From: a bacterium | GTDB taxonomy: Bacteria > SZUA-182 > DTGQ01 | Length of the DNA stretch: 64,000 bases | Assembly (NCBI GenBank): GCA_040755755.1 | Contig: JBFLZW010000061.1 | Span: 1 to 64,000, forward strand | Direction of reading: 5' to 3' | In this document: positions 36,095 to 44,170 of the stretch, in pieces | Numbering within the stretch: position 1 is the first letter of the stretch | Layout: each line of letters starts with the position of its first letter | Notes under the pieces: generated by a model | Told to the model about the DNA's origin: nothing | Databases searched by the model: none | Seen by the model: the letters and a program-made list of their open reading frames with translations, nothing else | Made by a program: the position numbers and the translations under genes

Positions 36095-36571
36095 TCATGC
36101 AACGGCCTCCGGGTTCACTACCAGGAAATCTCGTAAGGGATATCGTTTGTATTCGGGGTGGTCCGGCGTTGCATAGACCATGTGCTCTCCGTCGATGGAG
36201 CCGCTCCAGGCCGCGACCACCGTCTTGTTTCGGGAGAGCCCCTGCAGGAGCCGCAACGGGTCCTGCTTGAGCGAGACATCGAAGAGGACCTCGACATTGT
36301 CCAGAAGAACCACATCGGCTGCGGATGCGCCCACGATCTCCGCGAGGAGGCGGGGCAACTGCAAGGCCCGCTGGCGTTCGGTGAGGTCGAGCATGCGCCG
36401 GGAAAGTTCGAGATTGACGTTGACCAGAGGAGCCGCCGTGCGTTCATGAACATCCTGGAGCGCGGCGGTCTTGCCCGAACCGTCCGGGGCCACCAGCATG
36501 ACAAGCCGGTAGTACAGCTCGGCAGCCTGGCCAATTCTCTTTATGACTCTATCGGCCAGTGGCTCCGCCAT
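36095..36571 (-). CDS. brxF: BREX-3 P-loop protein BrxF
   Basis: A 158-residue P-loop protein: Walker [16 protein letters not shown] near residue 27, Walker [17 protein letters not shown] near 87, and a C-terminal DFLVVNPE. The size and position first in the operon match BrxF, the small ATPase specific to type 3 BREX. Its ATG overlaps the HTH-gene stop by one base (TAATG). Confidence 0.9.
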   Translation of the reverse strand: MAEPLADRVIKRIGQAAELYYRLVMLVAPDGSGKTAALQDVHERTAAPLVNVNLELSRRMLDLTERQRALQLPRLLAEIVGASAADVVLLDNVEVLFDVSLKQDPLRLLQGLSRNKTVVAAWSGSIDGEHMVYATPDHPEYKRYPLRDFLVVNPEAVA

Positions 36572-36777
36572 TAGCGATCTCCTTTTGATCCAGGCTCGTT
36601 ATCGCCGGCTCCGCCAGACTTCACCCACTCGTCCACTTCTTTCTTGTTGAACTTCCAAAGCCGACCGATCTTGTGGCCCGGCATCTGCCGTTCACTGATC
36701 CACCTGTAGACCGTATCCCGCTTAATGCCGAGATGGTCAGCAATCTCATCTACTGAGAGCCATCGGTCTTCCATCAT
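36571..36777 (-). CDS. Excisionase-like HTH protein opening the BREX operon
   Basis: A 68-residue MerR/excisionase-type HTH protein (LSVDEIADHLGIKRDTVYRW, then IGRLWKFNKKEVDEWVKSGG). It is nearly the same as the first 55 residues of the DISARM HTH protein at 15901. It is likely the regulator of the operon it opens, perhaps acting on both promoters. Two adjacent ATGs (36777 and 36774) are possible, with GGAG upstream. Confidence 0.85.
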   Translation of the reverse strand: MMEDRWLSVDEIADHLGIKRDTVYRWISERQMPGHKIGRLWKFNKKEVDEWVKSGGAGDNEPGSKGDR

Positions 36778-36901
36778 TCGACTCCAGTCACGTTTGGCCT
36801 CATTGGTTGCCTCGCAGCGGCCTCTTTCTCTTGGTTGATCGGTGTACCACGTTCCAGCCTTCGGCGTTTATGTCCCAATAAACCAGGACAAACAGGGTTA
36901 C

Positions 36902-36929
36902 AATATATCAGTCTGAGGTCCATTGTCAA
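36902..36929 (-). promoter_or_regulatory. Sigma70-type promoter of the BREX operon
   Basis: On the minus strand: perfect -35 TTGACA (36929-36924), 16-base spacer, -10 TATATT (36907-36902). Transcription would start near 36895, leaving about 118 bases before the HTH gene. In that leader, TGTCC and GGACA lie ten bases apart around 36871-36890, a possible operator. The -35 lies at the very end of the flanking phage-like gene. Confidence 0.7.
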
Positions 36930-37507
36930 GCGGTTTGTCCGGTTATTTTCGGTATTTGACCGAGTGTAACCGAGTCAAGGCTTCCGGGGCCAGCGGGACC
37001 CACCGCTGTGCGCAGACCGGCCATGGCATAGGGCTGGTTGGGAACGTCCGGGTTCCAGTAGAGGATGCGCAGCCGGTCAGCGGCCTCCAGCGCACAGACT
37101 AGGTGATAGCCGTTGGCCGCGATACCGGTGACTTTTTTCTCCGTGTCCCAGGTGAGCCCGTCGTCGGAGAAGGCGCAGCTCATGCCCGCGCCGTCGCCGT
37201 AATAGGCGATGAAGTTCCGGGCCCGGGTTCCGTCGTGGAAACCGCCCGGAGTCCGGAGGACGCGGACGTAGTAAGCACGAGCGGCCGCCAGAGGCAGAAC
37301 GTGCAGGTAGCGGTGGTCGAACACCACCGGCGGCAGACCCTCGGGCGGTTCCGCGCCGTTGGGGACCAGCAGCAGGCCGAGGTCAACGGCGCGCAGCAGG
37401 TCCGTGGTCATCGCCTGAACGACGGAGTTCTTTCCGGGGCCGAGCGTACCCGTAAGCCCGGGCAATTCCAGAATCGTATCGGTGTCGCTCTCGATGGTGA
37501 TGCTCAT
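36926..37507 (-). CDS. Phage tail-associated hypothetical protein
   Basis: A 193-residue protein with no family I can name. It starts with an acidic beta-type segment (ESDTDTILELPGLTGTLGPG) and has a middle RYLHVLPLAAARAYYVRVL. GGGAGGA precedes its ATG at a normal distance, and the ATG overlaps (ATGA) the restored end of the DUF4815-like reading frame upstream, so the two were once a coupled pair of phage structural genes. It looks intact. Its stop codon touches the BREX promoter. Confidence 0.55.
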   Translation of the reverse strand: MSITIESDTDTILELPGLTGTLGPGKNSVVQAMTTDLLRAVDLGLLLVPNGAEPPEGLPPVVFDHRYLHVLPLAAARAYYVRVLRTPGGFHDGTRARNFIAYYGDGAGMSCAFSDDGLTWDTEKKVTGIAANGYHLVCALEAADRLRILYWNPDVPNQPYAMAGLRTAVGPAGPGSLDSVTLGQIPKITGQTA

Positions 37508-38132
37508 AATCGGGTCCTCCCGGCCTGCGCCGCAAGCGCCGCGGCGAACAGGTCTTCATGCAGGTATCCGGCGTCCATCAGTTCCCGGTTGATCCGCCCG
37601 GCTTCGATCTCCCCTCCGGAATGGACGAATACTCGTCCAGGTTCAGATCGCTGAACTGCACCCCGGTGATGGGCTGGAAGCGAACCTCGCCGGTGGACTG
37701 GAAGTCATAGCCGTAGATTCTCATGGTGAGATCGGAGCCGTTGAGCGGCGTCCATGTCTCGGCGTTGGAGCTTTCCAGCAGTACACCGGCCACATAGGTC
37801 TGCCGGGTGATGACGCCGTTCTGCCCCGGTTGCCCCAGGGTAGCGATGCGCACGCGGTAGTTGGTGCTGTTGGTGAGCAGCACGACCGCGTAGCTGGTGT
37901 CCGCCTGGGCATAGAAGGGATCGGCGAAGACGATCTTGGTCTCGGCGTTCAGGTTGACCTCGCCCGGGGCCACGACCTTTTCGGCCAGCACGACCTCGTT
38001 CGGCAGTCCGGTTGTGACTCCGCGGATCTGCACCGTCACGGGCACCGTCGCGTCTTTTTGGGTGAACCAGACGCCCACGGCGGAGATGATGCGGTTTGAT
38101 GTGCCATTTGATCCTGTTCCCCAGATAATCAA
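37504..38132 (-). pseudogene. Phage tail/baseplate protein (DUF4815-like), N-truncated and frameshifted
   Basis: VPVTVQIRGVTTGLPNEVVL, SYAVVLLTNSTNYRVRIATL and the NAETWTPLNGSDLTMRI block are typical of the C-terminal part of DUF4815-type phage tail proteins. The N-terminal part is missing; the frame begins at a junction near 38110-38130. Near 37610, at a GGGG run, the frame shifts: the frame in use ends EGRSKPGGSTGN, while the +1 frame continues GEIEAGRINRELMDAGYLHE to a stop at 37504-37506 that overlaps the next gene's ATG. That overlap shows which frame is ancestral. Confidence 0.7.
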
Positions 38133-38275
38133 AAAATATCGGTAGATATCGCTGTATATAATGTTTTCTCACGCAAGCCTGACCGGGATATGTCAGAGAC
38201 AGCCAAAGTACGCTATGAAAATGCCATAGCTTTACTCAGACGCATTGCGGATGGCACGGTCACTATCGGCCTGCT
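38131..38275 (+). pseudogene. Mu-like gp36 (DUF1320) fragment
   Basis: The plus strand encodes SVDIAVYNVFSRKPDRDMSE followed by VRYENAIALLRRIADGTVTI, which is the C-terminal part of the Mu gp36/DUF1320 family (DIA-Y-L...RYE-A...LR-IA-G). No start codon or N-terminal half is present, and the frame degrades after GL. It is oriented opposite to the tail-protein remnant that abuts it. Confidence 0.65.
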
Positions 38276-38320
38276 GCAGCAGCCAGCTCCCTGCTGCGGA
38301 CCATCGTCCAGCCAAGCTGG

Positions 38321-39544
38321 ATGTTTGCTCCGTACTCCTGCCCGTCTCATGGCATGAAGCCAGAAAATCTGACGTTGATCTTCCAGGAGGCGGTCGGCTA
38401 CATCGAAAACTTCGATGAAGCCCTGCTGGATCTGTGTGATGCCATTGGAAAAGGGTTAGCCATGTCGGAGATCATGTATGACTATTCCGAGGGGCAGGTC
38501 TGGATCAAGGAGCTGAAAAGCATCGAGCAGCGCAGATTCACCTTTGCCGATTCGGAGAACATGGGTATGGTGCTCGATTATCCGCGGCTTCTCACCGAAA
38601 ATGATCCTTTCCGGGGAGATGAGGCTGGGCAAATATAAATCGGGAACAAGCGAGAACGATATTGCGACCTTAAAACAAGCCGTATTGGCCCTTGGCGTCG
38701 ATGCGGCTGCGGTTATCTCTGACAGTACCACTATTGCACTGGTCGAAAGAAAAGGCTCTGGCAGCGGTGACTATGAAAAGCTGGCCGAATACTGCGACCG
38801 GCAGTACTCCAAAGGAGTACTCGGCCAGGTACTGACTACCGAGCCAGGGAAAACCGGCTCCCTGGCCCTGGGCCAGGTTCAGAACGAGGTCAGGCACGAT
38901 CTTCTGAAATTCGATGCCAAAGCCCTGGCCAGAGCGATTAAGTTCCAGATTCCGGCCCCGATGGTATACTTCAACTTTGGTCCAGATGCTCCGGTCCCTG
39001 ATTTTATCTTCCAGGTCGAAGCTGCCGAAAACCTGGAGAAGGTGGCCAGAGTCTATTCTATATTGCATAAAGACATAGGGCTGCCGATGTCTCAAGCCCA
39101 TATCTATGACAGATTCGGGGTTCCGGTACCCGAAGAGGGAGCCAGGCTGCTTCCGTCACCCCAGCCGCCACAGGGGCTCCCTGCCGCAGGTCCGGCAGGG
39201 GCAGCCCATGCCCTGCCCTTCCCGGCCTCCCTTGCAAAAGTGATCAGTGATCAGTGGCCAGTGATCAGTGGAAAACAGGGGAATGCAGGGGTTATATCCC
39301 CGCCCCTATGCAGGATAAGCTGGACAGCCTGACTGCCCTGATGGAGGACGGCTGGAAGGAAATTATGGCCCCGCTCATCGATCCCATCATGAAGATGGCG
39401 GCTGCAGCTCACTCTGCGGAAGAATTCAAGGAAATGCTCACCAGTGCCTTTTCGGATATGGACCCTTCCGTTCTCCAGGGAGTGCTGACCAGGGGTATGT
39501 TTATCGCCGAGATGCTTGGGCTGATGGAGGATGCCAATGGCTGA
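38321..39544 (+). pseudogene. Mu gp29-like portal protein (DUF935), broken by deletion and frameshifts
   Basis: Three consecutive pieces in two or more frames belong to one DUF935 portal protein. The first (38321-38638) has ALLDLCDAIGKGLAMSEIMY and ELKSIEQRRFTFAD. The second (about 38610-39290) has RLGKYKSGTSENDIATLKQA and VISDSTTIALVERKGSGSGD. The third (about 39290-39544) has DSLTALMEDGWKEIMAPLID. The central part that normally links FTFD to the RLGKY step is deleted near 38620, and another frame change lies near 39240-39290 beside a CAGTGATCAGTG-type repeat. Non-functional. Confidence 0.75.
39241..39271. repeat. CAGTGATCAGTG-type repeat in the portal pseudogene
   Basis: TGATCAGTGATCAGTGGCCA then GTGATCAGTG; it lies where the portal reading frame changes. 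Confidence 0.75.
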
Positions 39545-39902
39545 GCCTGCCCCTGCCATCAATTTTGCCTTTCGCCTGCCTCCAGAGGAGGCGATAAAGT
39601 ATTTTGGGCAGAAAGGGGATCGGACTACCTGGCACTGGTGGAAAACTTTGGCCAATGCGGACGCTCTCCACCAGGCTGAAATCCTCTCGTCAGGTTATGG
39701 GTATTCAGACTGGGTCAGTAAATTCCGGGCTCTTATAAAAAACCTGGGACTTGATGAGACATGCATCCTGGATGATCTTGCAAGAATCGTCAAAAATCAT
39801 CCAATATATGATTACCTGGAGCCGGTTATTCAGCTTTTGCCTGATAAATCGGGCGGGAATAAAGAAACGATCAGGAGGACGCTTTTTCACTTAGGGGGAT
39901 AG
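39537..39902 (+). pseudogene. Remnant of Mu-like head protein F joined to unknown sequence
   Basis: The first 27 residues (INFAFRLPPEEAIKYFGQKG) match the N-terminus of the Mu gpF/gp30 head morphogenesis protein, which follows the portal gene in Mu-like phages. The remaining 95 residues do not look like gpF. The open frame therefore probably spans a deletion junction. It may still be translated, since it overlaps the portal remnant in the usual way. Confidence 0.5.
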
Positions 39903-40170
39903 CGCCTTTGATGGGATCGAAAACAAAAGGATTTTCAATGAATTTTAAAGCGCTTGATTTTAAATCCTTATCGCTGATAGCAAGAGCGTACTGCCTGGCG
40001 ATATCCGTATCTCTTCGCAGAGAATACAGACAGGCAATGGCATGGGCGTTAAAATCACGGGCTCTTTCGCCTGTAGCTATGGGCTGGCCCTCAACAGGCA
40101 GTAGATCGCCCCATAGATCTACACTCTCATCTTTGGTTGGATTATGTGCCCAGAAATCAAAATTCAACAT
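39871..40170 (-). CDS. Hypothetical protein within prophage debris
   Basis: A 99-residue soluble protein (DFWAHNPTKDESVDLWGDLL; ARDFNAHAIACLYSLRRDTD) that I do not recognise. GAGGTGATCGT directly upstream of the ATG at 40170 is a strong ribosome binding site, so I think it is real. It is antisense to, and overlaps by 32 bases, the end of the gpF remnant. It could be a small morphon or cargo gene of the dead prophage. Confidence 0.55.
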   Translation of the reverse strand: MLNFDFWAHNPTKDESVDLWGDLLPVEGQPIATGERARDFNAHAIACLYSLRRDTDIARQYALAISDKDLKSSALKFIENPFVFDPIKGAIPLSEKASS

Positions 40171-40209
40171 ACGATCACCTCATCATGATTTTATGAGGTT
40201 TCAGCTTCC

Positions 40210-40330
40210 ATGTCAAACGATTTGGTAAAAATCGAGATCGATGACCGCCAGGTCAAGGAGATGCTGGCCAGGCTCAAAGCCAAACTTGACGATCTCGAGC
40301 CGGTCATGCGCCGCATTGCCCAATATAAGG
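40210..40330 (+). pseudogene. Mu gpG-like virion morphogenesis protein, N-terminal fragment
   Basis: The first 39 residues (KIEIDDRQVKEMLARLKAKL, then DDLEPVMRRIAQ) match the N-terminus of the Mu gpG / phage virion morphogenesis family. After residue 40 similarity ends and the frame runs antisense into the protease gene. This is the right edge of the prophage debris. Confidence 0.65.
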
Positions 40331-40407
40331 AAAATGAGAAGTTACTCTCAGGAACTTTGAAAATGTCCAGCAGGCCGCGAAAATCCCCTATCCACTTCAC
40401 CCTTATC

Positions 40408-42591
40408 CTATCTTCCTGCCAGATACTTTTGAAAGATAAACCGGGCATCGGAAGAGGTACATTCCTTGTCCATATCAACATCACAGCATATTTCAGAGCA
40501 GGGTCCGCAGTATGTTGTCGGACAGACATTCGAGGACTTCTCATAAAGAGCAAGAGCATCCTGTGGAGTTATCTGCCCATCCCCATTAACGTCGGCAGTG
40601 CATGACGAGGATGAGGAAGCGATAAGGCAGCCATTGGTTATTCCCCATCCCGCCATATCATCTTCCAGATTCTCCAGACACAGACTGCATTCTCCTGCCG
40701 TATGCCCAATGGGGGAAAACTGAAGAGTAACCAGTGTCCCTGTATAACCTGGGGGAATTATTCTCCCTCGACTGGAGCTATAATTATTTCCCCAACAGTG
40801 GATCTGTCCGGGCTTGATCTCCTGACAGAAAACAAGGTCAGAGCCTTTGAAAAATTGTCCCGGCTCAAACCCCAGATACGAGGTCAGAGAAGAATTATAC
40901 AGAATATCATACCCAAAGGAATTCACCTCCTGGGGCGCGTTCTGGATGCGGATATCGATCGGGCCGCTCCCCCGGCTGATGTCCAATGCACCTGAGTCAT
41001 CCCTGGAACAGTCGCAGCCGGTTTCCTTTATCCCCTGGATACAGACTTTATCCAGGCAGAACTGGGCGCCATCCATCCCCTGGTAGCGAAAGGCCAACCG
41101 AATAGGAATATTGTCAACTTCCTGCGGCAGGCGGTACCGGGTTGGTATCCATGTCCAGCTTTCATCGTCATAATCCAGGTTATCTTCCATGATATTCCCG
41201 GTGATCAGGATATCATCACCTACTCCTCCATCCCATTCTCCCCGCACTGCCCAGAGACTGACCCGGTAATGATCCTGAGACACCCCCCAGTAATAGGAGC
41301 CCATAAAGGCAAAAGCCACGGATAGGTCTTCTCCCTGAATCTTCCAGCTCATCAGTGTTTCATCCTGGGAGCGCAGGCCGGGATCGAATTCAACAGTGGC
41401 CGCCTGCAAACCCTCATAGACAGGATTATTGGAAATTTTCCAACTGTAATTGGCGTTTCTGACCTTCCTTTCCCATCCTTGAGCGAAATTTCCGCCTTTC
41501 GTTTCGAATCCCTCTTCCCTATCGCAATCCCAGGCTATGGGTGTGGAGTAATAGATCATGCTGTCCTCGATTCCGCATTCGTTTTTTCCCATCCTGATTC
41601 GAAACCATCCTGAATCTCCCCATTCCCGGCCCCAACTGTTTTTGCAGATCCAGCAGTGATCCTTGTCATCCCAGCCGGTCACGACCACGGCATGGTCCCC
41701 GATGATATATCCCTGTACGTGCTCATAAGCGCCGCGGGAATAATACATAAAGTCATCGTACACGGTCATGGCCACCAGAAGCGGCCCTTTCATCAGTTTC
41801 TGCTTGATCAGACCCGGATCAACAACCTGGGGAAAACCGCTGACCCAGTTCCAGTCAGGGATTTTCTCTATCTGACTCTCCCAATTCGGACACCGCAGCT
41901 CACAGGTCACATCCTGAGCCCTGTAGGGGAAGCATTCCTCCCGCGGCACCCCCGTGGTTTTTAAAAACGCTGCACTGCTGTCCATAAACCATCCACCGCA
42001 GCCGCCCTCACTGCAGGAGACCATAAACTGCTCTGAAAAGTCCAGGTTCAGATCAGGATTCCCCAAACCGATTTTTATCATCGTCTCCATCACGGCAATG
42101 GAGGCGTGAGCCCAACAGGAGCCGCACGATCCCTGGTTTTTGATGGAAGTGGTCCAGTTAATCTGATCCTTGCTTCGCCAGTCGAAAAAGGGAGGCAAGT
42201 CTAAAATCGGCTGCTCAGCCGAAGAAGGTATCTCCGAAGAAGATACCTCTGAAGATTCGCTCCCTCCTATTTCCCCCAGATAAGGCTTTTCTCCCGGAAA
42301 GCTCTTGGCCTTCAGATATCCTGCTCCGGGTCTGACCGGTTTTGGGGAGTTTTCATTCTGCCCGTTTCTGGTTGTTCGTCTCTTTTTTATCAATCCACAC
42401 AGATCCCGCTTCTGCTCCAGAGAGAGTTTTGACTTTGACGTCTCCCTGGCTATCCAGCGTTTTTTCTTGCTTTCAATGATTTTATTCAGGGTCTGCACAT
42501 TCAGCTCTTCTGACCTGGCCACGCCGCTCATGGCCAGAATCAGGAGAGTGAGCATCCCCATCATGAGAGATGTGGAAAATGATCTTTTCAT
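40408..42591 (-). CDS. Secreted papain-family (C1A) protease with cohesin-like and dockerin domains
   Basis: A 727-residue protein with an N-terminal signal peptide (MMGMLTLLILAMSGVA) and a short propeptide. The papain core has the nucleophile in QGSCGSCWAHASIAVMET near residue 155, the histidine in GDHAVVVTGWDD near 300 and the asparagine in WICKNSWGREWGDSGWF. A beta-sandwich segment (LMSWKIQGEDLSVAFAF to AFRYQGMDGAQFCLDKV) follows. A cohesin-like domain (IDIRIQNAPQEVNSFGYDIL to TGTLVTLQFSP) comes next, then a dockerin pair: CTADVNGDGQITPQDALALY and CCDVDMDKECTSSDARFIFQ. Having both interaction modules on one enzyme would allow self-assembly or surface docking. Confidence 0.88.
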   Translation of the reverse strand: MKRSFSTSLMMGMLTLLILAMSGVARSEELNVQTLNKIIESKKKRWIARETSKSKLSLEQKRDLCGLIKKRRTTRNGQNENSPKPVRPGAGYLKAKSFPGEKPYLGEIGGSESSEVSSSEIPSSAEQPILDLPPFFDWRSKDQINWTTSIKNQGSCGSCWAHASIAVMETMIKIGLGNPDLNLDFSEQFMVSCSEGGCGGWFMDSSAAFLKTTGVPREECFPYRAQDVTCELRCPNWESQIEKIPDWNWVSGFPQVVDPGLIKQKLMKGPLLVAMTVYDDFMYYSRGAYEHVQGYIIGDHAVVVTGWDDKDHCWICKNSWGREWGDSGWFRIRMGKNECGIEDSMIYYSTPIAWDCDREEGFETKGGNFAQGWERKVRNANYSWKISNNPVYEGLQAATVEFDPGLRSQDETLMSWKIQGEDLSVAFAFMGSYYWGVSQDHYRVSLWAVRGEWDGGVGDDILITGNIMEDNLDYDDESWTWIPTRYRLPQEVDNIPIRLAFRYQGMDGAQFCLDKVCIQGIKETGCDCSRDDSGALDISRGSGPIDIRIQNAPQEVNSFGYDILYNSSLTSYLGFEPGQFFKGSDLVFCQEIKPGQIHCWGNNYSSSRGRIIPPGYTGTLVTLQFSPIGHTAGECSLCLENLEDDMAGWGITNGCLIASSSSSCTADVNGDGQITPQDALALYEKSSNVCPTTYCGPCSEICCDVDMDKECTSSDARFIFQKYLAGR

Positions 42592-42751
42592 AGCTTCTCA
42601 CCCAATTCCTCTGATCTCGATGAAACGGTTAAATGCTCTTTAACAAAAAACCACCGCTTACAGCTTCCTGATGAGCTCACGATCAGTTCTGACGACACTG
42701 CCCAGTTGCGAATAAAATTCCCATTTCTGGTTTATTTCCTGACCGCAGAGG

Positions 42752-43237
42752 TCAATCCCTCCTGCAGGTAAACCGACCATCCCCGGCTTTCCAGCCCTTC
42801 AGATCGTCCACCGGGTTTTGCAGGCTCAAAGTGGTATTACGACAGTTGATCTTTCGAAAGTACAAGTTGACAATTTCCCCGCTCTGCCCGGCGGAAATTT
42901 TTCCCGCGCTGCCCGTGAAGCCTCCACACCTTACTACGCCAGGCTCCGCTTGAAGGCAGTCGAAAAATTTATACTTCTCTACTGCCTTTCCCCGCTCATA
43001 CCGCGTGTATTCAAGAATCTGATGGTCATAATGCACCTCAAATCCGAAAGATTGCATGGCATTCGGTGCGTTTTTCACTGAAACGGTGAACATCACGCTC
43101 TCTTTCTGATTCCCTTTCTGGTTATTGATAATCAGATTCTGACAATGCCCAATCCTCCCAGCAGAGGTCAACCAGACCACCAAAAAAGCAACAAATGCCA
43201 TAGCCTGCTTTGGTGAAACCCTATCGGTATAAGTCAT
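42752..43237 (-). CDS. Exported cohesin-like domain protein
   Basis: A 161-residue protein with a hydrophobic export signal (AMAFVAFLVVWLTSAGRIG) and a single cohesin-like beta-sandwich: VMFTVSVKNAPNAMQSFGFE, VHYDHQILEYTRYERG, then GEIVNLYFRKINC. The domain is close in pattern to the cohesin-like region of the protease downstream (NAP..-SFGF/Y...), so the two may have arisen by duplication. It could bind the protease's dockerin. It is cotranscribed in the same direction 160 bases upstream of the protease. Confidence 0.75.
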   Translation of the reverse strand: MTYTDRVSPKQAMAFVAFLVVWLTSAGRIGHCQNLIINNQKGNQKESVMFTVSVKNAPNAMQSFGFEVHYDHQILEYTRYERGKAVEKYKFFDCLQAEPGVVRCGGFTGSAGKISAGQSGEIVNLYFRKINCRNTTLSLQNPVDDLKGWKAGDGRFTCRRD

Positions 43238-43450
43238 ATGTATGGCCTCCCGGTTATGATGAAGTTGTACTTCTTTTTATGCTCAAACCATTTTGGATTT
43301 TATCGGAAGTTTTAGAGGATTGAGATTACTAATTACTAAATTTTGGTGTAATTCTTAAACATAAAATGGCAGAATTATTGGAATAATGAGGAGATGATGA
43401 GGGGCCAGTTGTAAGGTGATGGGGAGAAGAAGAGAGGGATAAGTGAGAAC

Positions 43451-43942
43451 CTATTGGATTTTTTTAACGTAGATGACCTTATCGTCGCCGGAAGCGTAAA
43501 AATCCTTCAGAATCGCCTCTTCCTGATATCCGCAATGCTGGTAAAAGATACGCGTCGGCTCATATATCTGCCGGGAGGATGTTTCGACATAGATACGCTC
43601 CCCTTTCAGGCTGCCTATCATCTGCTCGCTTCTGGCTAAGAGTCTTTTCCCCAGTCCCAGGCCGCGAAAGTCATTGTGAACGGCAATCCAGAAAATATCG
43701 TAGCTGGCTACAGTGCAGGCAATAGGACCAAAGCAGGAATAGCCCAGCACCCTTTGGCCCTGCTCGGCAAAGAGAAAATAATACCCGCTGCGGATTCCTT
43801 TTGCCAGCCGCTCATCCACAAGCTCAACGGCAACATCAATCTCATCGGGGAAAAAGAACCCGGAAGATTCGATTATCCTGCGGACATTTTCCCGGTCTCC
43901 TGGCTCGACGGTATCACGATAGGTGATGGTGCTAAAGTCCAT
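43451..43942 (-). CDS. GNAT-family N-acetyltransferase
   Basis: A 163-residue GNAT with the acetyl-CoA loop in IAVHNDFRGLGLGKRLLARS near residue 85-105, preceded by the beta strand YYFLFAEQGQRVLGYSCFGP, and ending RIFYQHCGYQEEAIL. It lies at the end of a gene run with two ATP-grasp ligases and a lysine 2,3-aminomutase, so a beta-amino acid or a peptide made from it is a plausible acceptor; this is inference. It is shorter than the AblB acetyltransferase of beta-lysine osmolyte synthesis. Confidence 0.85.
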   Translation of the reverse strand: MDFSTITYRDTVEPGDRENVRRIIESSGFFFPDEIDVAVELVDERLAKGIRSGYYFLFAEQGQRVLGYSCFGPIACTVASYDIFWIAVHNDFRGLGLGKRLLARSEQMIGSLKGERIYVETSSRQIYEPTRIFYQHCGYQEEAILKDFYASGDDKVIYVKKIQ

Positions 43943-43948
43943 GAATAT

Positions 43949-44170
43949 TCATTTCTCCTTCAGGTTGCGTAATAGTCTTTCCTTTACTCCGAGCAGCGTC
44001 AGTCCAACGACTTCTCCTGTTTCTTCTCTATATCTCAGGATAGCTCCCTCTCCGATATCAACTCCAAGTGCTTTGCATGGTTCGCCAATGGAAATATAGA
44101 GGACATCAGCCTCTTCATCATATTCCCAACTGAGGTTTTCTTTTTTCTCCGGTATCCTTATTGCCTTCAT
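43949..44170 (-). CDS. DUF2283 protein
   Basis: A 73-residue DUF2283 protein: WEYDEEADVLYISIGEPCKA and ILRYREETGEVVGLTLLGVK are the family pattern. Its function is unknown in general. Its ATG lies within the end of the upstream ATP-grasp gene (4-base overlap), and it ends six bases before the GNAT gene, so it belongs to this operon. Confidence 0.85.
   Translation of the reverse strand: MKAIRIPEKKENLSWEYDEEADVLYISIGEPCKALGVDIGEGAILRYREETGEVVGLTLLGVKERLLRNLKEK

Noticed and set aside
16157-36929. CRISPR array or type III effector genes to go with the Cmr1-like protein
   Set aside because: I saw no evenly spaced direct repeats with unique spacers, no Cas10, no Cas7 family member other than this RAMP protein and no Cas1-Cas2. 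The short GGGTC and GAGGACTGAG elements lack spacers and are mirrored, not direct.
43451-43942. AblB-type beta-lysine acetyltransferase
   Set aside because: At 163 residues it is much shorter than AblB and lacks its extra N-terminal region, so I call it only GNAT.
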